From: Microlunatus flavus
GTDB lineage: Bacteria; Actinomycetota; Actinomycetes; Propionibacteriales; Propionibacteriaceae
NCBI RefSeq assembly: GCF_900110855.1
Contig: NZ_FOFA01000001.1
Location: forward strand, 558,001-622,000
Reading direction: 5' to 3'
DNA length: 64,000 nt
Below the pieces are notes generated by a model. It was not told the DNA's origin. It did not search any database and worked only from the letters and a program-made list of their open reading frames with translations. Of this stretch, positions 25,079 to 32,794 are shown piece after piece. A program made the position numbers and the translations under genes. Within the stretch, counting starts at the first letter, position 1; each line of letters starts with the position of its first letter.

Positions 25079-26155
25079 ATGACCGCTGGAGCCGACGCGC
25101 CGGACGGGCGTCGCCGCACGCGGGGCAGCGGCGCCTCGACCGTGCAGGACGTGGCCGCGGAGGCCGGCGTCAGCCCGATGACGGTCTCGCGCGTGCTGTC
25201 CGGGGCCCAGCACGTCCGGCCCGAGCTGCGCGAGCGGGTCGAGGCCGCCGTGCTGCACCTCGGCTACCACCGCGACGAGAACGCGCGCAGCCTGCGCCGG
25301 CGCCGTTCCGGGCTCATCGGCGTGACGATCACCAACATCGCGAACCCTTACTACGCCGGCCTGCAGCGCGGCATCGAGGAGGTCGCCGCGCGCCACGAGC
25401 GCCGCATCCTCGTGGGCAACTCCAACGAGGACCCGGTGCGCGAGCGCCAGCTCGTGGGCGACTTCGTCGGCCGCCGGGTCGAGGGGCTCGTCGTGGTCCC
25501 GTCGGGCCAGGGCCCGGCCACCCACCTGCAGCCCAAGGCCCTCGGCGGGGTCCCGCTGGTGCTCGCGTCGCGGGCCGTCGAGGGGGTGGACGCCGACACC
25601 GTGCTCATCGACGACGTCCGGGGCGCGTACGAGGCGGCCACGCTGCTGCTGCGCGAGGGGCACACCCGGATCGCCTTCCTCGGCAACCGGGTGTCGGTGT
25701 TCACGGGGCAGCGCCGCTTCGCCGGTTTCCGGCAGGCCCACGAGGAGGCCGGGGTCCCGGTGGTCGGTGAGCTGGTGCGGCAGGGTCAGCAGGACGTCGA
25801 CTCCGCACGCGAGGCGATGACCGAGCTGCTGGCGCTGGACGACCCGCCGACGGCGGTCTTCACCGCGAACAACCGCAACACCCTCGGCGCCATCCGGGCC
25901 ATCGCCGTGGCCGAGCGCGACCGTTCCGGCGCGGGCGGCCGGCGCCAGACGCGGGTCGTCGGCTTCGACTCCTTCGAGCTCGCCGACCTCTCGCCGGTCG
26001 CGCTCTCGCTGGTCGACCACGACGCCGAGGAGCTCGGCCGGCAGGCCGCCGAGATGCTCTTCGAACGCCTCGAGGCCGCCGGCGAGGACGAGCAGCAGGC
26101 ACCACGCCTCGTCGAGCTGCCGGTCCGCCTGGTCGAGGACGTCGCCCGGCTCTGA
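25079..26155 (+). CDS. LacI-family regulator of the mannoside regulon
   Basis: 358 residues. After a basic ~18-residue N-terminus comes the LacI helix-turn-helix (STVQDVAAEAGVSPMTVSRVLSGAQ) and hinge helix (NARSLRRRR). A periplasmic-binding-type effector domain follows, with IGVTITNIANPYYAGL near its start and RVVGFDSFELADL near its end. ATG 25079 is preceded by TAGCCT (25067-25072) 6 nt upstream, so the message is likely leaderless. Central genomic position, a divergent importer, and four like operators in 10.5 kb make it the probable repressor of GH38, importer, ManA-like and ROK genes. The effector is unknown, perhaps mannose or mannobiose. Confidence 0.9.
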   Translation: MTAGADAPDGRRRTRGSGASTVQDVAAEAGVSPMTVSRVLSGAQHVRPELRERVEAAVLHLGYHRDENARSLRRRRSGLIGVTITNIANPYYAGLQRGIEEVAARHERRILVGNSNEDPVRERQLVGDFVGRRVEGLVVVPSGQGPATHLQPKALGGVPLVLASRAVEGVDADTVLIDDVRGAYEAATLLLREGHTRIAFLGNRVSVFTGQRRFAGFRQAHEEAGVPVVGELVRQGQQDVDSAREAMTELLALDDPPTAVFTANNRNTLGAIRAIAVAERDRSGAGGRRQTRVVGFDSFELADLSPVALSLVDHDAEELGRQAAEMLFERLEAAGEDEQQAPRLVELPVRLVEDVARL

Positions 26156-26204
26156 CCCCCCGCGAGCGCCCCCGGCTCAGGCCGGTGGCGCTGCCTCAAC
26201 CGTG

Positions 26205-26220
26205 CTGTTAACGTTACCAG
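26205..26220. promoter_or_regulatory. Mannoside-regulon operator upstream of the ManA-like gene
   Basis: CTGTTAACGTTACCAG is symmetric at 14 of 16 positions about a central CG and matches the consensus CTGGTAACGTTACCAG except at one base. It lies 62 bp before the ManA-like start and 49 bp after the LacI stop, giving that gene its own regulated promoter rather than simple read-through. Confidence 0.8.
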
Positions 26221-26282
26221 TCCCGCCGGTCCGCGAGGTGCCCTCCGACGACCGGCGGCCGCCGCACGACCGGAAGGCCCCC

Positions 26283-28070
26283 ATGCCAGCGAACGCCCCC
26301 GCGAGCGGGCCCACCTCCACCTACGACCAGGCTCCGGTGATCCGGCTCGCACCCGGCCACCAGGCGTGGTCGGGCGACGCCGCGTGGCGCCGGCTCGCCG
26401 ACGAGGTCCGCGTGCGCGGAGCCCGGGTCGTGCTCGTCGACACCTACCCCGGCACGGACGTGGCGGGCGTACGGGCGGCCCTGGGTGCGGCGCTGCCCGG
26501 CGCGACGGTCGTCGACGTCGAGGACGAGGCCGCCCTGGCGCCCGAGCAGATCGAGGCGCTCGTCGGTCCCGACCTGACCGACGACCGCGTGTTCGGCGTG
26601 ATGAGCCACCGCCGGCTGCGCGACCTGTACGACACCGGGCGCCTGGAGGCCACGGCGGCCCGGGTGCGGGCCGCCGACGGGCCCGTGGTCGTCGTCGGCT
26701 GGGGGGCCGCGCTGCTGCCGGTCGAGCCCGACTGCCTGGTGCTCGCCGACCTCGCACGCTGGGAGATCCAGCAGCGCCAGCGGGCCGGCGCCCCGGGCTG
26801 GCGGGCCGACGACGCCGACGCCGACGCGCTGCGCAAGGTCAAGCGCGGCTACTTCCTCGAGTGGCGCGTCGCCGACCGGCACAAGCGCGAGATCTTCGAC
26901 GCGCTCGACTACGTGCTCGACGCCAACCCGCCGGTCGACGCGATGACCCTCGTCGAGGCCGAGACGGTCCGGGCGGGGCTGCGGCAGGCGGTGCGGCAGC
27001 CGTTCCGCGTGGTGCCCTTCTTCGACCCCGGCGTGTGGGGCGGGCACTGGATGCGCGACCGCTTCGGCCTGCCGGGCGACGGGAAGTACGCGTGGTGCTT
27101 CGACTGCGTGCCCGAGGAGAACAGCCTGCTGCTGCAGGTCGGGGGCACGACGGTCGAGCTGCCCGCGATGGACCTCGTCCTGATGGAGCCCCGCGACCTG
27201 CTCGGCGAGCGGACGTACGCCCGGTTCGGGGCCGAGTTCCCGATCCGTTTCGACTTCCTCGACACCGTCGACGGGCAGAACCTGTCGCTGCAGGTCCACC
27301 CGCTGACCGACTACATCTACCGGACCTTCGGGATGGCGTACACGCAGGACGAGAGCTACTACCTGCTCGACGCCACCGACGACGCGGTCGTCTACCTGGG
27401 CCTGCGAACGGGGGTCGACCCCGACGCGATGCTCGAGGCGCTCGCCGCCGCGGAGTCGGGCGGGCCAGCGTTCGAGGCCGAGGACTTCGTCAACACCTTC
27501 CCGGCCCGCCGGCACGACCACTTCCTGATCCCCGCGGGCACGGTGCACGCCTCCGGCGCGGGGTCGATGGTCCTGGAGATCTCGGCGACGCCGTACCTCT
27601 TCACCTTCAAGATGTGGGACTGGGGGCGGGTTGGGCTCGACGGGCGGCCGCGGCCGATCCACCTCGAGCACGCGGCGGCGAACATCCAGTGGTCGCGCGA
27701 CACGGCCTGGACGCGGGAGAACCTCGTCGGCCGCGTTGAGCAGGTCGCCGCGGGCGACGGATGGGTCGAGGAGCGCACCGGGCTGCACGAGCTCGAGTTC
27801 ATCGAGGTGCGCCGGCACTGGTTCACCGGCACGGTTCGCCACGACACCCGCGGCACGGTCGACGTCCTCAACCTGGTCCAGGGCGACGAGGCGGTCGTCG
27901 AGAGCCCGGACGGGTCGTTCGAGCCGTTCGTCGTGCACTACGCCGAGACGTTCATCGTGCCCGCGGCGGTCGGCGCGTACACGGTTCGGCCGCACGGGCC
28001 CGGGGTCGGTCAGCGCCTGGCGACGGTCAAGGCGTCGGTGCGGGGGACGCAGGTCGACCGGCCCGCCTGA
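26283..28070 (+). CDS. Mannose-6-phosphate isomerase-like protein with N-terminal kinase-like domain
   Basis: 595 residues. The C-terminal ~330 residues resemble class-I mannose-6-phosphate isomerase: LSLQVHPLTDYIYRTFG, then DHFLIPAGTVHASGAGSMVLEIS, the cupin metal-site region. The N-terminal ~230 residues have no match to standard ManA. They suggest a phosphotransferase/uridine-kinase-like fold (VVVVGWGAALL..DCLVLADL.RWEIQQRQRAG) but lack a clear P-loop. The likely role is isomerisation of mannose-6-P to fructose-6-P; a different mannose derivative cannot be excluded. AAGG lies upstream of the ATG at 26283. Its 3' end overlaps the convergent ROK gene by 44 bp. Confidence 0.8.
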   Translation: MPANAPASGPTSTYDQAPVIRLAPGHQAWSGDAAWRRLADEVRVRGARVVLVDTYPGTDVAGVRAALGAALPGATVVDVEDEAALAPEQIEALVGPDLTDDRVFGVMSHRRLRDLYDTGRLEATAARVRAADGPVVVVGWGAALLPVEPDCLVLADLARWEIQQRQRAGAPGWRADDADADALRKVKRGYFLEWRVADRHKREIFDALDYVLDANPPVDAMTLVEAETVRAGLRQAVRQPFRVVPFFDPGVWGGHWMRDRFGLPGDGKYAWCFDCVPEENSLLLQVGGTTVELPAMDLVLMEPRDLLGERTYARFGAEFPIRFDFLDTVDGQNLSLQVHPLTDYIYRTFGMAYTQDESYYLLDATDDAVVYLGLRTGVDPDAMLEALAAAESGGPAFEAEDFVNTFPARRHDHFLIPAGTVHASGAGSMVLEISATPYLFTFKMWDWGRVGLDGRPRPIHLEHAAANIQWSRDTAWTRENLVGRVEQVAAGDGWVEERTGLHELEFIEVRRHWFTGTVRHDTRGTVDVLNLVQGDEAVVESPDGSFEPFVVHYAETFIVPAAVGAYTVRPHGPGVGQRLATVKASVRGTQVDRPA

Positions 28071-28947
28071 ACCACCAGGCGGCGCCCAGCAGGGGCGCGT
28101 CGTCGAGCAGGGCCGACGGGCGGACGACGAGCGCGTCGAGGCCGGCCACCTCGGCGAGCGCGGCGGCCAGCGGGTCGCCCAGCACGTCCCAGGAGCGGGC
28201 CATCGACCCGCCGACGACGAGCTCGTCGGCGGCGAAGGCGGACAGCGCGGGGCCGAGGGCCCGGCCGAGGTCCCGCATGGTCCCCGCCAGCACCGCCCGG
28301 GCCTCCTCGTCGCCCTGGCGCGCGGCCTCGGCGATCGCGCGGACGGAACGAGTCTCGCCGGTGCGCGCGGCGTGGCGCGCCACGACGGCGCGGGTCGAGA
28401 CCCGGTCCTCCAGGGGAGCGCCGTCGAGGTGGAGCAGGTGCACCCAGCCGTGCGGCGGGACGCCCGGCCCTGACTCGACCGGCGACCCGTCGACCAGGAA
28501 GGTCGACCCGACCCCGGTGCCGAGGGTGATGCAGACCGAACGGCGGGGGCGGTCCGGGGTGCCCCACCACTCCCCCAGCCCGTAGGCCTGGGCGTCGTTG
28601 AGGAACCGCACGCGCTCCGGGTCCACCCGCAGCCGCGCGGACAGCTCAGTCCGCAGGTCCACCCCGGCCAGCGCGCCGAACTTGCCGACGCCGGTGAAGT
28701 CGCCCCGCCCGGCGGCGTAGTCGAACGGTCCCGGCAGGGCGAACACCCACGCGGGGGCCGGGAGGTCGGCGAGCGGTGCGGTGAGCGCGTCCAGGAGCTG
28801 CTCCCGCGGGGCCGCGGCATCCACGTCGGCCCGGACCCGGGGTCCGAGCACCGGACCGTCCGCACCCTCGCAGGCGATGGCGGCGAGCAGGTGCGACCCG
28901 CCGACGTCGACGACCCCGACAAGCCCGGGGACGGGGTGCTCCGTCAC
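28027..28947 (-). CDS. ROK-family sugar kinase (probable mannose/hexose kinase)
   Basis: 306 residues from GTG 28945-28947. The start follows a TAGCGT -10 (28955-28960) by 7 nt and keeps the operator outside the gene, so the longer frame to 29028 is rejected. ATP-binding features are VVDVGGSHLLAA and ITLGTGVGSTFLVDG, with NDAQAYGLGEW before the catalytic region. The Cys-rich zinc motif of typical ROK glucokinases (CxCGxxGCxE) is absent, being replaced around LLHLDGAPLEDRVS. In context it would phosphorylate mannose released by GH38, feeding the ManA-like enzyme; hexose specificity is inference. The gene converges on and overlaps the ManA-like gene. Confidence 0.82.
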   Translation of the reverse strand: MTEHPVPGLVGVVDVGGSHLLAAIACEGADGPVLGPRVRADVDAAAPREQLLDALTAPLADLPAPAWVFALPGPFDYAAGRGDFTGVGKFGALAGVDLRTELSARLRVDPERVRFLNDAQAYGLGEWWGTPDRPRRSVCITLGTGVGSTFLVDGSPVESGPGVPPHGWVHLLHLDGAPLEDRVSTRAVVARHAARTGETRSVRAIAEAARQGDEEARAVLAGTMRDLGRALGPALSAFAADELVVGGSMARSWDVLGDPLAAALAEVAGLDALVVRPSALLDDAPLLGAAWWFRRAGRPASPAPTP

Positions 28948-28948
28948 C

Positions 28949-28964
28949 CTGGTAACGCTACCAG
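28949..28964. promoter_or_regulatory. Mannoside-regulon operator overlapping the ROK -10 box
   Basis: CTGGTAACGCTACCAG is one base from the consensus palindrome CTGGTAACGTTACCAG. On the minus strand the presumed -10 TAGCGT (28955-28960) lies inside it and the GTG start is 1 bp beyond its edge, so repressor binding would directly exclude RNA polymerase. It is the clearest promoter-operator overlap of the regulon. Confidence 0.8.
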
Positions 28965-29080
28965 TGCCGAGGAAAACGGCAGCCTGCTGAAAGGGGGTCG
29001 CTCGATGGGCTGGGGAGGCACGACCCACGCTCGGACGACGAGGCGGCGACGATCCAGCGACCCCTGGTCAGCAACCCCGT

Positions 29081-29488
29081 TCAGGAAGCAGGGCCCGCGA
29101 GCTGCCAGGAGACGCCGAACCGGTCCTGGACCCACGCGAAGGGGCCGAACCCGTAGTCGTCCAGCGGCATGAAGGTCTGGCCGTCCTCCGCGAGCCCGTC
29201 GACGAGGCGCCGGTGCTCCTCGGGCGAGCTGCAGGTGACCCACAGCGCGACGGCCGGTGTGAAGTCCCACGCGTGCTCGACGTAGCTGTCGCTGAACCGC
29301 ACGTGCAGCCCCGCGACCACGATCTCCGCGAGCTCGACCGTCCCCGCCCCCTCGGGCGCGTCGGCGGGCCGGCGCTGCTCGGAGACGACCTCGCCGTCGG
29401 CGAACAGCGCGGTGTAGAGCGCGATCGCCTCGGCGGCGCCGTGGCCGCGGCTCGGCTGGAAGGTCAGGAACGGCATCGCCTCGGCCAT
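29081..29488 (-). CDS. VOC-family (PhnB/glyoxalase-like) protein
   Basis: 135 residues, with the paired beta-alpha-beta modules of the vicinal-oxygen-chelate fold: MPFLTFQPSRGHGAAEAIALYTALFADGE at the start and DYGFGPFAWVQDRFGVSWQL at the end. Both are typical of the PhnB / '3-demethylubiquinone methyltransferase-like' subgroup (PF06983). The usual metal-site residues are poorly conserved, so it may be a binding protein rather than an enzyme. Its function is unknown. It is a single gene upstream of, and on the same strand as, the ROK kinase. Confidence 0.82.
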   Translation of the reverse strand: MAEAMPFLTFQPSRGHGAAEAIALYTALFADGEVVSEQRRPADAPEGAGTVELAEIVVAGLHVRFSDSYVEHAWDFTPAVALWVTCSSPEEHRRLVDGLAEDGQTFMPLDDYGFGPFAWVQDRFGVSWQLAGPAS

Positions 29489-29639
29489 GAGGGCCCCTCT
29501 GCTCGGAGGCCCCCATCCTCGTGGTCGGACCTGGCCCCTGTCACCACCCCCACCGGAGGGCCGGCCGCGGTGCGGTCATGATCGACCCGGTGCCCGCGGC
29601 GTACGCGGGCGGCACGACGAGGCAGGCGAAGGGGACGAC

Positions 29640-30620
29640 GTGAAGGCTCTGTTCATCGGGGGCACCGGGATCATCAGCTCGGACTGCAGTCGGCTGGCGG
29701 TCGAGCGGGGGTGGGACCTCACCCTGCTGAACCGCGGCAAGCAGAGCTCGCGGCCCGCGATCGAGGGCGCCCGGGTGCTCGTCGGCGACGCCACCGACCC
29801 CGCCTCGATCCGGGAGGCGGTCGGGGACGAGGCGTTCGACGTCGTCGCGAACTTCCGCGCCTTCACCCCCGACCAGGTGCAGGCCGACATCGACCTGTTC
29901 TCCGGCCGCACCGGGCAGTACGTGTTCATCAGCTCGGCCTCGGCCTACCGCAAGCCCGTCGCGCACCGGCCCATCACCGAGTCGACGCCCCTGCGCAACC
30001 CCTTCTGGCAGTACTCGCGCGACAAGATCGCCTGCGAGGACCTGCTGGTGGCGGCGCACCGGGAGGACGGCTTCCCGGCGACGATCGTGCGGCCGTCGCA
30101 CACCTACGACGCGACGCTGATCCCGTTCGACGCCGGCTGGACCATGATCGACCGGATGCGCCGCGGCCTCCCCGTCGTCGTGCACGGCGACGGGACCTCG
30201 CTGTGGGTGCTGACCCACGCCCGCGACTTCGCGAAGGGGTTCGTGCCCCTGCTCGGCGACCCGCGCGTCCCCGGCGACGCCGTGCACATCACCACCGACG
30301 AGACGCTGACGTGGGACGCCGTCGCCCAGGGGCTCGCCCGCGCCGCCGGCGTGGAGGCCGACATCGTGCACGTCTCGTCCGCCCGCATCGGTCGCGCCGT
30401 CCCCGACTGGGAGGCGGGGCTGCTCGGCGACAAGGCCCACTCCCTCGTCTTCGACAACAGCAAGCTCAAGTCGCTCGTGCCGGACTTCGCCGCCACGACG
30501 ACCTGGGCGCAGGGCGCCCGCGAGATCGTCGCCTGGTACGACGCGCACCCCGACCAGCAGGTCGTCGACGCCGAGCTGGACGCGACGCTCGACCGGCTGG
30601 TGGAGGCCGAACGGGCCTGA
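29640..30620 (+). CDS. NAD-dependent epimerase/reductase (extended-SDR family)
   Basis: 326 residues from GTG 29640 with AAGGGG 6 nt upstream. The Rossmann motif FIGGTGIISSD is at residues ~5-15, ISSASAYRK forms the Ser strand, and the catalytic YSRDK supplies the Tyr-x-x-x-Lys pair. PSHTYDATLIPFDAGWTMIDRMRRG and HARDFAKGFV are typical of sugar-nucleotide or sugar epimerase/dehydratase relatives. It would use NAD(P) on a sugar-like substrate in the cytosol, but the substrate is unknown. It lies beside the mannoside regulon, though no mannoside operator precedes it. Confidence 0.85.
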   Translation: MKALFIGGTGIISSDCSRLAVERGWDLTLLNRGKQSSRPAIEGARVLVGDATDPASIREAVGDEAFDVVANFRAFTPDQVQADIDLFSGRTGQYVFISSASAYRKPVAHRPITESTPLRNPFWQYSRDKIACEDLLVAAHREDGFPATIVRPSHTYDATLIPFDAGWTMIDRMRRGLPVVVHGDGTSLWVLTHARDFAKGFVPLLGDPRVPGDAVHITTDETLTWDAVAQGLARAAGVEADIVHVSSARIGRAVPDWEAGLLGDKAHSLVFDNSKLKSLVPDFAATTTWAQGAREIVAWYDAHPDQQVVDAELDATLDRLVEAERA

Positions 30621-30690
30621 TCCCCGCCCCGCCCCGTCCGGCGCACGAGCCGGGCGGGCGCTTCCGCGCAACCGGGATACTGGACCCACC

Positions 30691-32388
30691 ATGGTCCGCC
30701 GTACCCCCGCGCTGTCGGCGCTCTCCGTCGCCGTGCTGCTGGGGGTCGCCTTCGTCGTCTGGACGGGCGTCGTCATGGCCCTGCCCGTCCTCGGCCGGGC
30801 CGACCGCGCGCTCCTCGCCCCGCCCCTGACCCCGGGCTCGGCGCTGGCCCAGATCAGCGCCGCCTTCGCGCTGCTCACCTACCCCGGTCTCGTGCTCGGC
30901 GCCGTCGCCGGCCTCGCGGTCTGGGCCTGGCAGCGCCGGCTGCGCCAGCTGACGGCCGCCCTGGTGCTCATGGTCGTCCTGGGCTACGGCGGCTACGGGC
31001 TCCTCAAGCTCGTGGTGCGCCGGGCCCGGCCGGAACGGGCCCTCGACGTGCTCACCGCCCACGGGTACGCGTACCCGTCCGGCCACATGACGGCGATCGT
31101 GTGCGCCACGATCGCCGTCGGCGCCGCCATGGCCGTCACGCGCCAGCCGGTGCGCAAGCGGTTCGCCTGGCAGGTGGGTGCCGTGGTGATCGTCGCGACG
31201 GTGGCGCTCGACCGCTGGGTCACCAGCGCGCACTGGGTCAGCGACATCGTCGGCGGCACGCTCTTCGGCGGCCTCGTCGCGACCGTCTCGCTCATCGTCG
31301 CCGGCGTCCACGTGCCGCTCCCCCACGACTTCGTGACCGAGATCGTCCGGTCCCGGGTCCCGGTGCCGGACGACCACGTCGCCCGCCGGGCCGCGGTCAT
31401 CTACAACCCCGCCAAGGTCGTCGACTGGGTGACGTTCCGGCGGCAGGTCGACTACGAGCTGCGCTCCCGCGGCTGGACGCGGACCATCTTCCTGGAGACG
31501 ACGCCGGAGGACCCCGGCCACGTGATGACCGAGCAGGCGGTCCGCGAGGGCGTCGACCTCGTGCTCGGGGCGGGCGGCGACGGGACCATCCGGGTGATCT
31601 GCTCCGGCCTGGCCGGCACCGGCATCCCCTTCGGCCTGATCCCGGCGGGCACCGGGAACCTGCTCGCCAAGAACATCGGCGTCCCGCTCGACGCGGCCCT
31701 GGCCCTCGAGGTGGCCCTCGACGGGGAGGACAAGCCGATCGACCTGGTCGCCGTGACGGTGGACCGGCACACCCAGCACCACTTCGCCGTCATGGCCGGG
31801 ATCGGCATCGACGCCGCGATCATGGACGGCACGAACGCCGACCTCAAGAAGGCCGTGGGCTCGGCCGCGTACTTCGTCTCCGCCGCCCGCAACGCCAACC
31901 ACGAGGCGCTGCGCACCCGGATCAGGGTGGACGACGGCGAGGTGGTCGAGCGCCTCGCCCACGTGATCGTCATCGGCAACGTCGGCTTCCTGCAGGGCAA
32001 CCTGCCGCTCATCCCCGACGCCCGTCCCGACGACGGCCTGCTGGACGTCCTCATCGCCTCGCCGGTGACGTTCCGCGACTGGGCCCGCGTCGTCACCCGG
32101 GTCGTGACCCGTCAGCGCCGGGGCGACGACCAGCTGGACCGCTTCACCGGCCGCACGGTGACGATCACGGTCGACCGCCGGGACGCGTTCCAGCTCGACG
32201 GCGACACGGTCGGCGAGTGCCGCACCATGACCGCGGAGGTCCAGCCGGGCGCGCTGGTCGTCCGGGTGCCGCGCGCCGCGGCGACCCCGCGCGCGACGAG
32301 CGTCGAGCTGGCCGAGGTGGGCCAGGACCTGTCCGCGGCCGGAGCGGGCGCCGCGCAGACGCCGGGCCGCCTGGGAGGCGCCGGGTAG
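30691..32388 (+). CDS. PAP2 phosphatase - diacylglycerol kinase fusion protein
   Basis: 565 residues with two enzymes in one chain. The N-terminal ~220 residues form a polytopic PAP2 lipid-phosphatase domain: KLVVRRARP, YPSGH and WVTSAHWVSD, where the usual Ser of motif 3 is varied. The C-terminal ~300 residues are a DagK/YegS-type lipid kinase with GAGGDGTIRV, LIPAGTGNLLAKN and a C-terminal FQLDGD motif. One domain removes phosphate from lipid phosphates or pyrophosphates and the other adds phosphate to diacylglycerol-like lipids, which suggests a local phospholipid salvage or polyprenol cycle at the membrane (inference). The next small gene starts 11 bp downstream. Confidence 0.88.
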   Translation: MVRRTPALSALSVAVLLGVAFVVWTGVVMALPVLGRADRALLAPPLTPGSALAQISAAFALLTYPGLVLGAVAGLAVWAWQRRLRQLTAALVLMVVLGYGGYGLLKLVVRRARPERALDVLTAHGYAYPSGHMTAIVCATIAVGAAMAVTRQPVRKRFAWQVGAVVIVATVALDRWVTSAHWVSDIVGGTLFGGLVATVSLIVAGVHVPLPHDFVTEIVRSRVPVPDDHVARRAAVIYNPAKVVDWVTFRRQVDYELRSRGWTRTIFLETTPEDPGHVMTEQAVREGVDLVLGAGGDGTIRVICSGLAGTGIPFGLIPAGTGNLLAKNIGVPLDAALALEVALDGEDKPIDLVAVTVDRHTQHHFAVMAGIGIDAAIMDGTNADLKKAVGSAAYFVSAARNANHEALRTRIRVDDGEVVERLAHVIVIGNVGFLQGNLPLIPDARPDDGLLDVLIASPVTFRDWARVVTRVVTRQRRGDDQLDRFTGRTVTITVDRRDAFQLDGDTVGECRTMTAEVQPGALVVRVPRAAATPRATSVELAEVGQDLSAAGAGAAQTPGRLGGAG

Positions 32389-32398
32389 CGTGAGGCGC

Positions 32399-32734
32399 AT
32401 GGGTGTCTTCGACAAGGTCCGCGACGTCGCCGACAAGATCACCGGCGGTGACGACGAGGGACCCGCCAAGGGCTCCCCCGCGGCCGCGGCCGGCGGCGGT
32501 TCGGTCCCGCAGGGCGAGCCGGGCGAGGCCTCGTCGGCCGGCTCGAGCCGCGAGAACCCGCAGGCCGCGTACGGTGGCGCCGACGCCGTGCCCGCGACCC
32601 CCGACGCCACGCCGAGCGTCCGCCTCGACGAGGGCGGCGAGGACAAGCCCAAGCACGAGGACGTCCGCTCGGAGAACATCTCCAGCTCCGCGCCCAGCGA
32701 GAACGTCCCCAACTCCGAGCGCGACGACGTCTGA
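32399..32734 (+). CDS. Small acidic disordered protein, function unknown
   Basis: 111 residues. A short amphipathic start (MGVFDKVRDVADKITGG) is followed by an Ala/Gly/Ser/Pro/Glu-rich, probably disordered chain. The N-terminus resembles that of small proteins annotated as Rv0909-like antitoxins, but similarity over 17 residues is weak evidence. A TAGCGT box (32386-32391), whose TAG is the preceding gene's stop codon, ends 7 nt before the ATG at 32399. The gene may thus have its own leaderless promoter inside the end of the lipid-kinase gene. No partner toxin is visible. Confidence 0.6.
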   Translation: MGVFDKVRDVADKITGGDDEGPAKGSPAAAAGGGSVPQGEPGEASSAGSSRENPQAAYGGADAVPATPDATPSVRLDEGGEDKPKHEDVRSENISSSAPSENVPNSERDDV

Positions 32735-32794
32735 TCCTGCTCGCACCCGCGGGTGGACGTCGTGATGAACGTCCGGTGCCGCAAGCGACGGGCG

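Noticed and set aside
32399-32734. The small gene as an Rv0909-type antitoxin
   Set aside because: Only the first 17 residues resemble that family, the rest is low complexity, and no toxin gene adjoins it.
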